From Cristatella mucedo (taxonomy: Eukaryota; Bryozoa; Phylactolaemata; Cristatellidae): a stretch of 64,000 nt of DNA. The translations under genes were made by a program, and so were the position numbers. Positions 1 through 12,465 of the stretch are shown here, one piece after another. Positions within the stretch are counted from its first letter, which is position 1; each line of letters starts with the position of its first letter. The notes beneath the pieces were generated by a model. The model saw only the letters and a program-made list of their open reading frames with translations. It did not search any database and was not told where the DNA came from. The stretch is from NCBI GenBank assembly GCA_009760855.2, contig WPIO01000015.1, positions 5,011,501 to 5,075,500 on the forward strand, given 5' to 3'.

Positions 1-741
1 GGCGGTGTTGGCGGTGGTGCCGGTGGCGGCGGCGGCTGTGGCAGCGGCAGTGGCAGCGGCTGTGGCGGATCTCGCAGACCGGTCGACTCCCCGAGCGATT
101 GGAAGCCCCGCGTCGTCGCGTCACGCAACGCCGGAAATGCTTCAGCCGCCGCCGCCGCCACTGTGGAGGACAAGACGGCGCACGCGGCTAGCGGCGAGAC
201 GCGATTCGAGAACATTCAGCGTCGAGGCGAGCAAAGCGAAGCGCCGTCGAACCGCCTCGGCAGCGGTCTCGGCATAATTCTTGGCGTGCTGTTCGCCCTC
301 ACGGTGGCTGCCCTGGCGGCGGCGGCAGCCGTGACGCTTGCAAAGCGACGGCAGGCGCGGCGGCGTAGCGTGCTCAAGGCGGCGGCGTGCGCCGAGCCCA
401 AGGTCGTGCTGAAAAGGGAGAATGGCACGTACACGCTGCTGCTCGTGCAAGATGGCGGCGGCAGAAGCGGCGGCGGCGCGGTTTCGAGCGTAGCAGTCGT
501 GACTGGAACGCCGCGGCTCGACCATCGTCGGGAGGCGTCGTCGGCCAGCGACTGCGAGGTCGCAGCTGTGACAGCGGCGGCTGCTGCCGGCCTGGCTCTG
601 AGCAGGGCGAGCGACGACATGTCTCCGTTCGCCGTCCGCAGGAGCAAGATGGCCGAGCAGCGGGTCCGCCTCGCCGACGTCAGTGCTAGTACTACGACGA
701 TCTCGTCGTGGAGAAATGGCTTCTTCGAGAGGTCCGAGTAG
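1..741 (+). CDS. C-terminal part of a single-pass membrane protein (5' end outside window)
   Basis: Frame 1 is open from the first base to a TAG at 739-741, so the coding region starts upstream of the window or in an earlier exon. The visible part begins with a Gly/Ser/Cys-rich linker (about residues 1-25) and a polar, Ala-containing stretch. A strong hydrophobic segment follows at about residues 87-113 (GIILGVLFALTVAALAAAAA is its core), then a basic stop-transfer run (KRRQARRR) and a cytoplasmic tail of about 130 residues. This is the layout of a type I membrane protein. The tail ends SWRNGFFERSE and has no obvious PDZ-binding end. I do not recognise the family. It lies on the same strand as the CSPG-like exon 46 kb away and has the same GC-rich codon use, so a related surface-protein gene is possible but unproven. 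Long ORFs in other frames here are by-products of the GC-rich sequence. Confidence 0.6.
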   Translation, partial: GGVGGGAGGGGGCGSGSGSGCGGSRRPVDSPSDWKPRVVASRNAGNASAAAAATVEDKTAHAASGETRFENIQRRGEQSEAPSNRLGSGLGIILGVLFALTVAALAAAAAVTLAKRRQARRRSVLKAAACAEPKVVLKRENGTYTLLLVQDGGGRSGGGAVSSVAVVTGTPRLDHRREASSASDCEVAAVTAAAAAGLALSRASDDMSPFAVRRSKMAEQRVRLADVSASTTTISSWRNGFFERSE

Positions 742-1464
742 CCGCCGCGGCCTCCTCGGACACTTCGCCCGACACCGCGCCGACGCCGCAGCGCCTCTTA
801 GACGCCGTCGCCGCCGCCGACTCTTCGTCGCCGCCGCCCTGATGACGCCGAGGCACTGGGCCGCCGCCGCCAGCCTGGTGTGGAGCCGCGCCCGTTCAGT
901 CGCTCGTCGGGCACCGCGAGGGTCGGACGGCACGACTCAAGCGGAACCGTTGCGGGTTTTTATTTATTTTTGACTTTGTCATCAGACGGCTTTCGTAAAA
1001 AGGGGCCTTGGCTGAGCTCTGGCCTTTAAAAGCGCCGCCGCTTTGTCGTGCTCTTCTGCGGCCTCGTCTGCTCGCTCGAGCTACTGAGCGCCTCGCGAAG
1101 GCGGCCTACGGCGACCTCGCCAAGCAGCTGGGATTATTGAACGCGTTCCGACGTGCACCGACTTCGCAGCACCTAATTGACATCGGGAGATTTAATCGAA
1201 GCATTTCTCCGCGAAAAAATAACTAAAGGCCTCATTTCCAGGGTTAATTACCTTCACCTGTCTGCACTTAGGCTCCTGACGCTCTCGCACATTCGGCAGA
1301 GCACTGGGCGTCGGTGAAGCCCTGTTACTTGAAATTTCGCTGGCGGCTTACTTTTCTGTGACCCGGAAGACGATTTGTGTGGAAACAATACATGAAAGGG
1401 ATTCGGAAGTTTGTGCTACGAGCAGCAATAGTGGTAAAATATCGTTCGGTCACTTTGATGCATA
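742..1464 (+). other. Probable 3' UTR and flank, no gene supported
   Basis: GC content falls in steps after the stop codon. There is a T/A-rich stretch near 955-972 and another A-rich stretch near 1,213-1,223, but no clean AATAAA signal with a downstream element. Short ORFs (for example 1,008-1,226) show no recognisable protein features. Confidence 0.4.
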
Positions 1465-1665
1465 CTTCGATATGATATTTTTATATCATTTCAATATAAT
1501 TTGATATCACTAATATCATATAAATCATCATAAGATATAATTATGATATCAGATAATATGATATCATATGATCATCATATGATATAATCAATCAGTATCA
1601 TAGGATATCATATGTTATCGTATAATTCAATGTCATATCGTTTTAATATCACAAGATATTTTAAA
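1465..1665. repeat. Degenerate palindromic AT repeat (TGATATCATATGATA-like)
   Basis: About 200 bp built from irregular repeats of ATGATATCA, TCATATGATA and close variants. Most are self-complementary, so the block could form many alternative hairpins. No coding content. Confidence 0.75.
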
Positions 1666-4600
1666 TCATTTCCTTAAAAATATTGGGTTCTCACTTCAAT
1701 GCGTTCGACTCATTTCTAGTGCATAACGTGGGACTCAACCACGCTTCGTCATCCTCGGGTATACTTGATAGAAGTGAGATTTTAACATTCCAAAGTTAAT
1801 TTTCTTTTTTAAATATTATTACTTTCACTGCATTTGAGTAGAGTTTCGACTAATTGTGTGTGTTCAATTTCGCAAAGTACCGTAATCCGTGCAAAGTCGA
1901 CCTCATGTTTGCTTGACCAAGCTGAAATTCTCATTGCATGAGACATTTCGGTGGGTTCAAAGGGAAATTTTGGAATTTTTAAGCTGGTATGGTCGTTAAG
2001 TGTTGTCACTGCAGGGCCGACAAAAATACCACAATATATGGTACATCGACAAAAAATTGGCTAAACAAGCTCAAAATCTCTATCCGCATGACAGTTCATT
2101 TCGGGTGCCAAAGTTTGCAACTCAGTGTGGGCATTTACATCTCAGGCAATGCTAGCAATCGACAGCGGTGGTCCATGCAAAGACGGTAATCCGCAACTAA
2201 TAGACGACAAGTCACGCTTGCTCGGTGACACAGCAACGTAGTGAGTTGGAATTGCGAGGGCCAACGTAATAATCTACTGCAATCCTTCACAAATACGGCA
2301 CAAATAGGCTGCCAGAAGCTCGCATTTTCTCTGCATATCAATCTTTAACAAGTTAAACCAAATTTTATTTACGGAATTTTGCACGGTAATCGTTGGAAAA
2401 TTCACAGCAATTGATTGCAATGGCTCAGGTAAATGCCGCAATAAACAATAATCAAAATGCAAAGTGCCTAGAAAGAGACTGAATTCCCCGAGGTCGTAAT
2501 GAAAAATATATTATTGTTATTATTATTCTTATGTTGACAGTCGCCAGGAAATTGACCGCATTGCGTAGGAAGCTCCAATTTTAATTCGGCCGATTGCACA
2601 CCGATGGTTTACACACAACTCGCATCATCTTCAAGCGATGAGCAAGTTCGTATACGGAGAGTGCACACTAAAAATGTGGTGTAATGTACAAACCTCGCTG
2701 TTCACTCATATCCGCAGCAATTCCACTAGAAATCGGCTAGGTGCAGGTAAAACGTGGCTCATATTGCAATGCAGTACGATAGAGGTCGGCAAAATATTTT
2801 CAAATTTTCGGGCATTCCCTTTGTCTATGACTAATCTGCACGGCCGGGCTATAACCTAAATCAGAGCCAATGTCAATAAGCCAAACGTCCAACAGCGACC
2901 GGGGGGGAGGGGTGTATGGTTACATTATATGAGCTGTACCTTGCACTGCACCTTTTTTAGCGTGTAACGGTAAATGCTCAGCTAATTAGCAGTGAGTATC
3001 GTGATGAATTAACAGTGATTATCGAATAGCTGCATAAAGGCTGCATGCCGCCGTAATTTTCATGCCCAGCCATTTTCGAGCAGCTCACCGGGCGCCGTCG
3101 AGCAGAGGCGGATATTGCTGAGCTTCTACTTCCGGCTTTGGGGCGGAATCGTCGGTCGTAAATTTTTGCGTGCGAAAATGGTCGTCTGACTCTAAGGAAG
3201 CCCTCCTCCCTGAGGGGGCCGGATACCATGCCAAAAACGAAGCATGCATGCGGAGACGTCTCAGACGACATGGCAGCAGTAATTGTAATCCCCGACTAAA
3301 CGTCTGGCAGCATACCTTCCAAGACAAAGTAAATTGTAGAATGACTGCACTTGCCGGTATAATGATAATCGATTTTTAAATTAGCATGAGCTGTGAGGAT
3401 GCGATTGGGGTTTGCTGCAGCACGCAAATACTGATGACCACGCTTGCTTGTTCAGTAAGTTTAACGATTTCGTCAGCTTCTGCGATCCTGCTTAGGTATG
3501 TGTTAGCGGAGACGCACTTGAATAGGCTTTTAAAAAGATAATGCAATTAAAATAATATAATTTAAGCTACCTATAATGACAGTTCTGGCATTGTCTTCTT
3601 TCTATTTGTTAGAATAATTATAATACTGCTTTTGAGATTAGATTAAACCACGATTACTATACTTCCCTGCACTGCCAATTCACATAGAGAAGCATTAAAG
3701 GGCAACCTTTAGTGTGAGCTGCGGCGTAGGGCGTTATTAAAAGACTCACAAAAAAGTGAAATTGCAAAATACTCCATAACCGTATCTGCCATTTTTCTCA
3801 GGTGGATCTGAAAAGCAAACTATGGCCCTGAAGCTTAAGCTAAGCCGCATTAGAAAAGCACAGCATCTGGCATCTGTGTCAATCGGTATGTAGATCTGTG
3901 TGATGCGATCGCATCTCCAATGTCTGACAAGAATTGTGTGCAATTGCGTGGACATTTTCAGATTTTATTTACAGACGTGAAATTTATTGTGCAATTATGC
4001 TTTGAAAGTTAGAGCTCCACATTATTAATTTTGAAAGATTTTTGACAAACTGGCACGAGTGCAGCATTGATATGAGTCTCTGCGATTGATCGCTGTGCAT
4101 TGCCCAAAAAGTCATGCACCCATTGGGTTCAAATGAGGTCATGGCACTTTAAAAATACTAATAATAATGCAATTGATAAAGCGCCATCAGAGAACTCAAT
4201 CTTTTTCTTGACACAGTGCCTTTTAATACCCAATCTAAAAAGGTCACATTCACGCGGGATATTTTTGGTAAAGTTGTGAGAGATTTTATTGGTTTGTATA
4301 TTGACAAAGGCCGTTGCCATTTATTGCATTACTGTGTCCAAGAGCAAGCCATGCAAATGGCATTTTCGTAATACACCCTAAATACGAGTATACAGAAACA
4401 AGAAACTAAATGAGAGTTTGGCAAATCAGCTTTTAATGGTTTGTCACGGACCGTGACGGATAGCCAGGTTTTAATAAGACACAGCTTCTGATTGCTAAGC
4501 ATTGCCCGGGACTAAACACGGAAAATATGTTTAAATTACGTGTGCATGCAGATAAGTGCCACGTAGAGAATGAGAGCTCCCACCAAGCATTTTCGGCCTA

Positions 4601-4796
4601 TCTGTGACAGATTGCAATTCGATTTTCTGGCAATGCCCATCCATTGCCATAACTTCCCAGCGATTGTCAGTTCGCGATTGGTTAAAACGAAGCGTTTACA
4701 CTTTAAACACATTGTTCTATAATCCGTTAAAAAAGTCAGAGCTAGGCCGAGCCCCGTTGAAGCGATTTAGAAAGAGGATCATCACTTATTAGTAGT
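1666..4796. other. Non-coding stretch, no gene supported
   Basis: AT-rich, with short ORFs only. One island at about 3,060-3,330 is clearly GC-richer and has ORFs of 69-97 codons on both strands. None carries a recognisable domain, and flanking splice sites are not convincing. A short TTA/TTG-type microsatellite lies at about 2,510-2,530. Confidence 0.4.
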
Positions 4797-5975
4797 AGTA
4801 ATAATAATAATAATAATAATAACAATAATGCACTTGATAAAGCATCCTCAGAGAACTCAATGTCTTTCTATGCATTCTAAATTTGCTGCAAAGAGAAACT
4901 CAATTGAACGATGAGTAATATCATGCTCGATAGACAGCACGAATAGCATGGTTAGGGGTGGAATGCACAGAATCAACATGCAAGTTTGATTACTGGCAGC
5001 ATTCACAGCGTCAGCACACATAAGCAAAAAAACCACGAATCACACAGACCCACTAAATGCTGTTCTAAGTAGGTGTGTTTCAAGTTCTTTTTAAATGTGC
5101 TAAAGTCAAGGGTTCTTGTGACGCGAGTCGGGATTAAGTTGCAGGCTTTGGGAGCATAGGAACTAAATGCAGGGTCTCCAAAAACTTGAGGTTTGTACGA
5201 GGTATTGGTAAACTGCTGGATTCCGAAAAGCGGGTGGTACGATGCTTGGCCCGGTGGGGGAATAGATCTGAGATAGGCAGGCGCCAAAGAATGAATTAGC
5301 CTAAAAGTGAGCAAAAAATCCTTGAAGTTGATTCGTTGCTTGACTGCTAGCCAGTGCAGGCCGATGAAAAGTGGCGTGATGTGGCAACTGCCAAGTTCAT
5401 GTCAGACTAGCCTATCTTTAGAGTCTAGCACCAGCTGTAAGCGCCTGATTGCACATGTCAGTAGGTCAGCAAACAGGTAGTTACAGTAATCAAGACGGGA
5501 TGTCTCAAATGTATGGACCAATTTAGGCGTGGTATCCTTATCTAAAGTAGCCCGAATTTTAGAAGTGTAATGTAGCTGAAAGTAGACTGACTTGCCTATG
5601 GAGCTGATGTGGTCGTCTAACGAGAGGTCAATTTGGACCATGACACCTAGATTTTGTGCTGATTGAGCTGGAGTTATCCTTTCAAAGCCAATTCTTAGCT
5701 TCAGATTTATTTTATGAATCACACTAGGTTGCCCATAACTAATAAGCTAATTTTATCATCGTATCGCACAAAAACATTTCTGCCTTCCATGTGTGGATAT
5801 CATCAATACATGGAGCAAGGGAGCTGAGAGAATTCGAGGTGCTGGAAGTCTGGGAGGGATGAAAGCTAAAATACAACTGAGTGTCATCCGCATAGAAGTG
5901 AAAGATTAGATTGTGTTTGGCTATCGCATCGGCAAGAGGGAGAGTATATTCAGTGAAAAGAACCGTACGTAGCCG
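4797..5975 (-). mobile_element. L2-A LINE, 5'-truncated copy
   Basis: Reading the minus strand, this copy starts inside the reverse transcriptase gene (remnant of the region after the PQGS motif near 5,940-5,975). It continues through the conserved C-terminal part (DLSLDDHISS at about 5,630 and AIRRLQLV at about 5,440), the 3' UTR and the terminal AGCRYCCTCAGAGAACT-type sequence, and ends in (ATT)n at 4,797-4,830. Two ORFs of 103 and 106 codons are fragments of the same broken frame. Confidence 0.85.
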
Positions 5976-7014
5976 TATTAGCCGTGCATTTGCTGTTGAC
6001 TGCTTTGCTCGAGTTGGAATGCACCCAATGAGTTGGAGTTATGTATAGGCACAGTTAGATGTTACACGGAAGGATAATTTAATCTTAGCCAAGCCAATTT
6101 CGCTTCGATTTGCCACGGAGTGCGGAATTAGCCCCAACCACTTCTTCCGATTGCCGGGGAAACAGCTGCCGATAACAATAATAATAATAATAATGATAAA
6201 AAACAATAGTTATTGGAATAAAAATAGTGAGCAAAAAAGCGTAGCATTCAATGGTTGAACTTAAAAAACAGTTGGCTATGTGCAATTAGTATTGGATATT
6301 CGGGTAGCAGATTTGTGATTGCTTTGCCACGGATTGTCGTGCTGGCAGCAGATGTCGCTGTTGACCGCCATTCATTGATCGAGATTGTACTTGCTCGATT
6401 GGTGAAAGGATGCAGTTGAGATGTTTATACAGTACGCTGTAATAGGCAAGACAAGTTGCATCTTGACTCAGCCACTTTCCGGCGATTTGCGACGGATCAC
6501 AATAGATTGGCGGATTTTTTCCGCCAGTGGCAACCAATTGTCTTGCATTTCTAAAGATTGAACATACATTGTGAGTTGAAAGTTTTTTCGTGCATAGTAA
6601 GTTGCCACCAGAGCAAGAATTGAAGCTTAGCTAGCCGGTTTCTCGGTTACTGTCTACGGATTTCGGCATTGGCCCTAGCTATGGGTGTGGAAATTAGTGA
6701 ATTTCCGACAATTAAGAAGCAAACCGCCTATGCATTTAATAGTTTCGCCTTGAACACAGCGAAGTACCACACGAAATAAGAATTGGAGCTTCGCCCAGAC
6801 GACGTGTGGTCGATGAGCCATGGATTGTAGCTGATTGCAGCTTCCAGCTGATATACTTCGCCGATTTGCCAAGCATTCTCCAAGATTTTACTTTGAAATT
6901 TCATCAAATCACGTGGTTGCTTTTCAAGCACAGTGGATTTTCATATGGAAATCCATATTAGAGCTTTGAGAGACCCCGACTTCTGTTAGTCGTTTAGAGA
7001 AATGCAACGGATTG
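5976..7014. other. Unique AT-rich DNA with an (AAT)n microsatellite
   Basis: No gene supported. A short (AAT)n run lies at about 6,175-6,203. Minus-strand ORFs of 65-83 codons have no recognisable motif. Confidence 0.4.
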
Positions 7015-7735
7015 TTGTATGGACCGGACCATCAATCGATGGCTAGACTTCTGCAACTTACAGCATACTAGCCTACCAGCATGTGCAATCCGGAGATTGC
7101 AGCTGGTGCAACACTCTACAGCTAGGATTGTCTGTCTTGAGCGTCGCAGTTGCCACATTATTCTAGTTTTTGCCGACCTGCACTGGCTACCAGTCAAGCA
7201 ACGAAATGAGTTCAAGGTTTTGTCGCTCACCATCAGGTCACTTCATTCCATGGCTCCAGCCTATCTCTCAGATATACTAGCCCATCAGGGCAAGCATCGT
7301 ACCATCCGCTTTTCAGAATCCAACAGTCTAAAAATACCTCGTACAAACCTTAATTCCTTTGGAGACCATGCATTTAGTTTGTATGCTCCCAAAGCCAGGA
7401 ACTCCCTCCCGAACTGCGTCAGAACATCCCCTGACCTGACCACATTTAAAAGAAACTTAAAAACACAGCTATTTAGGACAGCATTTAGTGGGTCCCTGTG
7501 ATTCGTCCTTGATGTGCTTATGCGTGCTGACACTGTGCATGCTGCCACTAACCACATTTGCATGCTGACGCTGTGCATGTCACCCCTAACCATAATATTC
7601 ATTTTGTTTGTTTTTCAAGCATGATTTTACTCACCATTCAATTAAATTTCCTTAGCAGCAAATGTTAAGTGCCTAGAAAGAGATTCAGTTCTGAGAGGGC
7701 GCTTTATGAAGTGCATTATTATTACCTTTGCATTG
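7015..7735 (+). mobile_element. L2-A LINE, 3' fragment
   Basis: An ORF at 7,019-7,501 encodes the last 160 residues of the L2-A reverse transcriptase, including IRRLQLVQHSTARIV, DLHWLPVKQR and the final FKRNLKTQLFRTAFSGSL. It is followed by the 3' UTR (TGCATGCTGACRCTGTGCATG) and the GCGCTTT terminal sequence at about 7,695. The element is 5'-truncated within the coding region, as is usual for LINE insertions. Confidence 0.9.
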
Positions 7736-8269
7736 CACCAGAATGCCGGAGATAAGTGGTGAAAAATTATGCAAATACACAATCAAAAAAAGTCGAGCAA
7801 TGCGCATTCATAAACAGAGCTTGTAGTGAACATTTTCTGGTTGTTTTGCTGCGAAATGTGGCGGATTGCGGCATATTTTGTATAATTTTTGAATATTGTG
7901 ATACAGGACTGTGAGTCGTTCGCTGAGATTCGCCTGCTAGCCTCAAAATTAACTATTTCTTATCTACTACTGCTGAGATGTTTAACATTTGAGTTACCGA
8001 AATTTTATTGGCTAGGAAAAAATTTAGCCGATTGCTTACGGATAGACAATATAAATGCAAATAATAAATACACCGAATATGCAAACTAATAAATGCACCG
8101 AATATGCAAAGTTTCGTTCTTTTCTTTATCGATCAAGCTGTAGCAAGCACTATTATTTTGGAGAATAACGTGCTAAAGTCTCAAAATACATTGAGAGCCC
8201 AATATGAGTGAGACATTCTCCTCAAAGGCGTCTGTAGCTGTGCACGCGTGACATTCAGGTGCTGAAACA
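7736..8269. other. AT-rich spacer with a short tandem duplication
   Basis: No gene. A 24-25 bp unit containing CACCGAATATGCAAA is repeated twice at about 8,063-8,111. Confidence 0.4.
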
Positions 8270-9460
8270 TTTAATGATATTATTAACACTTTTGTATAGC
8301 GATATCAGAGAACTTAATCTCGTTCTATGAGCTTTACCTTTGCTGTAAAGGCAGTAGGGTGTAAAATAATTTTTAACGCCCAATGTCAACAAGCATAAAC
8401 CAACTTAGGGTGACAGGCAAACTTATTTTTAGTGGCAACATTTACAGTGTCAGCAGGCAAATGCTCATACAGAACAAATAATTAGACCGCACAAAATGCA
8501 GCGATAAATAAGTGCGTTCTAAGCTTTCTTTTAGTGTTGTCAAGTCAGGAAATATAATGAAGACCATCGGAAGTCAGTTCCTGGCTTTGAGAGCCTGCAA
8601 AGTAAAAACATGGTCTGCGTAGGTTGCGAGGTTCGTAAGAGGTAGATATAGCTAAGCAAGTTTGTTTCGGAAAAAAACGCGTTACATGATAGACCACCTG
8701 AGTGGGGAGTAGGTGTAATGTAATGTAATGTATCTCCGTCAGTAACTCCACAAAGTCATAAAGACCATGTGAGTGTTACGCAGGAGAGTTTTGAATACCG
8801 CACTCACAGCCTAAGCGGCTTTCGGTACGCATTCGGTAGCCAACAGACTTCGTCTCACGCAACAAAGAGAAATTGGGAAGCATAGCGGAGTCAGGAGAGT
8901 AGTTGAGGTAGTGAGTAGCATAGAAGTAGCAGTTCAGGACCACTGAAAAAGATGTGCCACAGTCGGCAGTTGGAGAGTAGATCTGATAGTTAGGCTGGAG
9001 CCCGCAAATTGGGAAGCTAAAAGTGAGAAATCTAATCCTGAAGTCGATGAGCTGCTCGACTGGGAGCTAGTGCAGGTCGGCGAGAAGTCGTGCGATGTGG
9101 CAACTGCGACGCTTACGACAGATGAGCCTGGATGTAGAGTTTCCTAGCAATTTCAGACTTCTGATTGCACAAGCTAGTAAAGTAGCAAGCAGTAAGTTAA
9201 AAAATTTGAGACGGGATGATCCAAATGAATTAACTCATTTTTGAGTAGTAATTTTGTGGAAGCAGGCTCGAATTTTAGCTAGATTATGTAGCAGCTGGTC
9301 AAAATGACACTGGGAAACATGAGCTGTAATTTATCTTAAACCTCAATACTTTTACGAGCCCCAGAACAGAAAAGACTTAAATTAAGATTAAGTCTCAAAC
9401 TGTCAAAATTGGGGAGCTCATGACTTTAACTCAGAATGGAGGAGCTAACAGGTAGGATCA
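8270..9460 (-). mobile_element. L2-A LINE copy interrupted by a LINE-B insertion
   Basis: The 3' end of L2-A (GATATCAGAGAACTTAATCT at about 8,302) and the coding end run on the minus strand to about 8,713. The same element then resumes at about 8,986 (ATCTGATAGTTAGGCTGGAG, which follows directly in other copies such as the one near 45,990). The interposed 270 bp belong to LINE-B. Confidence 0.75.
8714..8985 (-). mobile_element. LINE-B 3' fragment nested in L2-A
   Basis: Begins with a (TAATG)n tail and the sequence TATCTCCGTCAGTAACTCCA, then about 250 bp closely matching 15,375-15,640. A short GAGTA at both edges of the insertion may be the target-site duplication. Confidence 0.7.
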
Positions 9461-9584
9461 TTAGTTTGAAGCAAGCAAGTGATTTTAATACTTAAGCTCA
9501 AATTGCATCCTTAACTCAGAAGCTCTTCCGGTTACCCTCACTGCTGCCAATGAAGTTGCCCAAGCTTAGTGCATGTATTGTGCT

Positions 9585-10720
9585 GTGGTTTAAAATTAAT
9601 ACATTTGTATAGTGCTCTGTGAACTAAATCTTGTTCTAGGCACTTAGCAACGACTGTGTACAAAGCATTACCGACTTACCGTTGGGTTCATCTGCAGCAG
9701 CACTAGCGGTTTAAGCCCCCATATGCACAGCCAGGATGAATTAAGAAGACCCACTAAATGCTGCAATATAGAGGTGTGTTTTTAAACTCTTTTCAATGTC
9801 TTCCTTTCAGGCGTAGCTTTGACCTGCTTTTGAAGTGAGATCCAGAATTTGGGAGCACAGGAACTTAGCATACGGTTTCGAGAAGTTTTGAGATTCCTGC
9901 GAACAATAGCTTTACGATTCGCCTCAGTGCGGCTGGTCCATGATTCTTAGTCTCGTGGTGTTGTCGTTCTGATAGACAGGCTCGAGAAAAAGAAAGACGA
10001 GACCCGAAAGTGAGTGGCATAACCTTGAAGTCGATGCGTCGCTAGACCGGGAGCCAGTGCAAGTCGACGGGAAGTGGTGTATTGTGACAACGGCAACGTT
10101 CAGGACAGACAAGCTTACCTGTAGAGTTTTGCACGAGCTGTAAGGGCATGAGTGCAAACGCCGGCAGGCAAGCAGGCAGTTGGTGACAGAAGTCGCGAAT
10201 GAAATTTAAATAATGCTTGAAACAAGTAGATTTAATATCCATGTCTAAGGAAGCCCGAATCTTAGCAATGTCATAGAACATAAACGAGGCAGACTTGACA
10301 GGAGCTGAGAGGTTCATATAGAGTAAGGTCAAGCTGGAAAAAGACACGTAGATTGAGTGCAGTTTAAACATAAGATATTTATGCGGAACCGATTGAGCAT
10401 TAGGTTCATAATTTTTGAAATCCACTTCGTTTGCTGATAACTAGCCAATTGGTTATATCGTCATTCAACTAGAACAAGTTTTCTGCCTTCAGCATGAAGA
10501 AGGTATTCATGCAGGTAGCACGGCTGTGCAGAGAACTCGAGGTGCTCGACAGTTGGGAGCGATCGATGCAAAGGTGCAACTGAGTGTCATCCACATAGAA
10601 GTGAACGCCAAGATAGTGCTTACATCAGAAAAAGGAAGAGTATCAACCGTGAATAGAACAAACCGAGCATAAAACCTTGGGGTATTCCGTACTCAAGTGG
10701 TTCCTAAGTACACAGTCGTT
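9585..10720 (-). mobile_element. L2-A LINE, old truncated copy
   Basis: The minus strand carries diverged L2-A reverse transcriptase segments. The 127-codon ORF at 10,042-10,425 includes IRASLDMDIKSTC and VDLHWLPV, and the PQG-region equivalent lies near 10,680. The 3' end is at about 9,590-9,650. Several frameshifts and stops. Confidence 0.75.
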
Positions 10721-11254
10721 CATTCTCCTTCTGGAGTCTCCTACTGAGTTTGACCTGAACCATTGCAATGCAGTGCCATTTATACCAGGCGAGATGGGGT
10801 CACTCAAGAATGAATTTTCAAGCTATATTATCACACAAATATAAAAATATCAAGCAGAAAAAGCAGAGAAACTTTACGCAAGTCTGCATCCCATAGAATA
10901 CTGTTGTACATCCTAAGCAATGCTGAATCTGTGGAGTGCGTGGCTCTTAATACAGACTGGAACTTACTTTCTAGATTTGAGTCTGAATATAAGAATTCAG
11001 GTGCTATGCCAGAACTCTATCCAGTGTCTTCAGTAGGAAATGATAAGAGAGATATGATGAAAGCTGGTCAGATTCTAATGGTCTGGCATTGCTTACTTAA
11101 CTTGCCTTAAGTGGCCTAACAACAACATTTAAGAAAGATGCACGGGCATGCCTAAAGGTTAAATGCATATTTTATGTCAGTTGGGCATGGTAGCAATAGA
11201 TCAAAGCAATTAGGATGATGAGAGCGTGATCTAGAGAGCTGGCAGGAATAACGA
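10721..11254. other. No supported gene
   Basis: Contains a 68-codon plus-strand ORF at 10,904-11,110 that I do not recognise. It has no visible splice context or paralogue in the window and is probably chance. Confidence 0.35.
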
Positions 11255-11420
11255 TAATAAAAACAAAAAAATTTGATATAGTGCCCTCAGAGAACTCAAT
11301 ATGTTTCTAGGCAATTACATTTGCCGCACTGTAAAATTAATTTCATTACGTGGTCACACTTGGTTCCTTGAATGTAGATATCAATGTAGTACTCGGGAAA
11401 TGGTGGCACGTGTCCTGTGC
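11255..11420 (-). mobile_element. L2-A 3'-terminal remnant
   Basis: AGTGCCCTCAGAGAACTCAA at about 11,280 with an A/T-rich microsatellite beside it. This matches the terminal part of the L2-A 3' UTR in minus orientation. Confidence 0.65.
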
Positions 11421-11904
11421 TGATAAAGTTGAGGGAGAGCAGTCCAAAGGGAATTTTAAAACCTTATGCATGGACTCTCTGATCTGGTCACCATCATGAC
11501 AAAGAAGCTAGTGAAGTATTTGGATGGTCACCACAATTATTACTAGGTAAAGAACATACATGGGAGTGGTTAAGGAGATGATTTATGGTTATGGTAGACA
11601 TCTGTATTTTTAAATGTGCAGTGATGATTGAACAATATTTTTGTAGAAGCTAGGCTTGCTAGGTTCAAATTGTATGCTCAACAGTATGGACTTTCTCAAG
11701 CTCGTACCCAGCAGGCCTTGCCAGTCAAGTTTTAACTACTGTTGTAAAGCACAGGCCATCTGGGCGAGTGCTCACACTGCTCTTTAAAGAGATTCCGAAT
11801 CGTTCGGCATAGGTCGTGAGGTAGCAATCCATAAACAATTACATGCCGGGAGGGAGATTGAGCAGCAGGGGCCAAGATAATATCTTCTCTCTGACAGCAT
11901 CGAA

Positions 11905-12291
11905 CTAAAGGTTTTTGAAGTTTCGCGATTCACAGATGATCTTCAATGTAGAGAAGGGCACATGTTGTAGAATGAATATGATTGGGGTATTGTGAGATGA
12001 GCGGTATTTGACAGTAATAGGGGCTGATAGCACACACTTGTGGAAGAATATTTGACCATGTGTATTACCGATGTTATGAGTGGGGTGATGCATACGAGGC
12101 ACAAGAGAAAACGTGTCAGTCAGTTCACAAAATTCAGCATTTAATGCGTCAGATACGTCCTTAGATCGAACATAAAAAGTTATTCGCAACGAGTAAGATC
12201 GATTTCTTACACGATTAATCAAAATGAGATTAGAGAAACTTGTGATACAGAAGAACTTGATATCTCGCAGGCATACGATTACTGCCACCAT
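11905..12291 (-). pseudogene. LINE endonuclease-domain fragment
   Basis: A 128-codon minus-strand ORF includes FCELTDTFSLVPRMHHPTHN followed by a short hydrophobic run. A Leu/Phe-rich helix followed by PTH-x-x-G-x-T is the pattern of the C-terminal half of the APE-type endonuclease of L2/CR1/Jockey LINEs. It lies upstream, in the minus direction, of the L2-A remnant at 11.3 kb, so both may come from one internally deleted element. The assignment is by motif only. Confidence 0.45.
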
Positions 12292-12342
12292 TACCAGCTT
12301 TTTTCAGAGGTTATTGAAACAAAAATATATTAGAGTATAATT

Positions 12343-12465
12343 TATTTATATATAACCTTGAGAGAATTTAATCTCGATCCTAGCGCTTCACATATGTCAC
12401 GGGGCTCGAGCCCACGACCACGGCCATACCTTGGTCGGTGCGAGTACCTTAACCACTTCGAAAGA
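12343..12465 (-). mobile_element. tRNA-derived SINE (SINE-1) with L2-like 3' end
   Basis: Read on the minus strand: a box-A-like region (GTGGTTAAGGTACTC) ending near 12,463, a box-B-like GGGCTCGAGCCCC at about 12,401-12,413, then AGCGC...CTCTCAAGG, which resembles the terminal hairpin of L2-A. A better copy lies at 34,965-35,090. Confidence 0.65.

Noticed and set aside
142-973. Several long ORFs on both strands (up to 263 codons)
   Set aside because: GC-rich DNA produces long shadow frames. Only frame 1 of the plus strand gives a coherent linker, membrane segment and tail.
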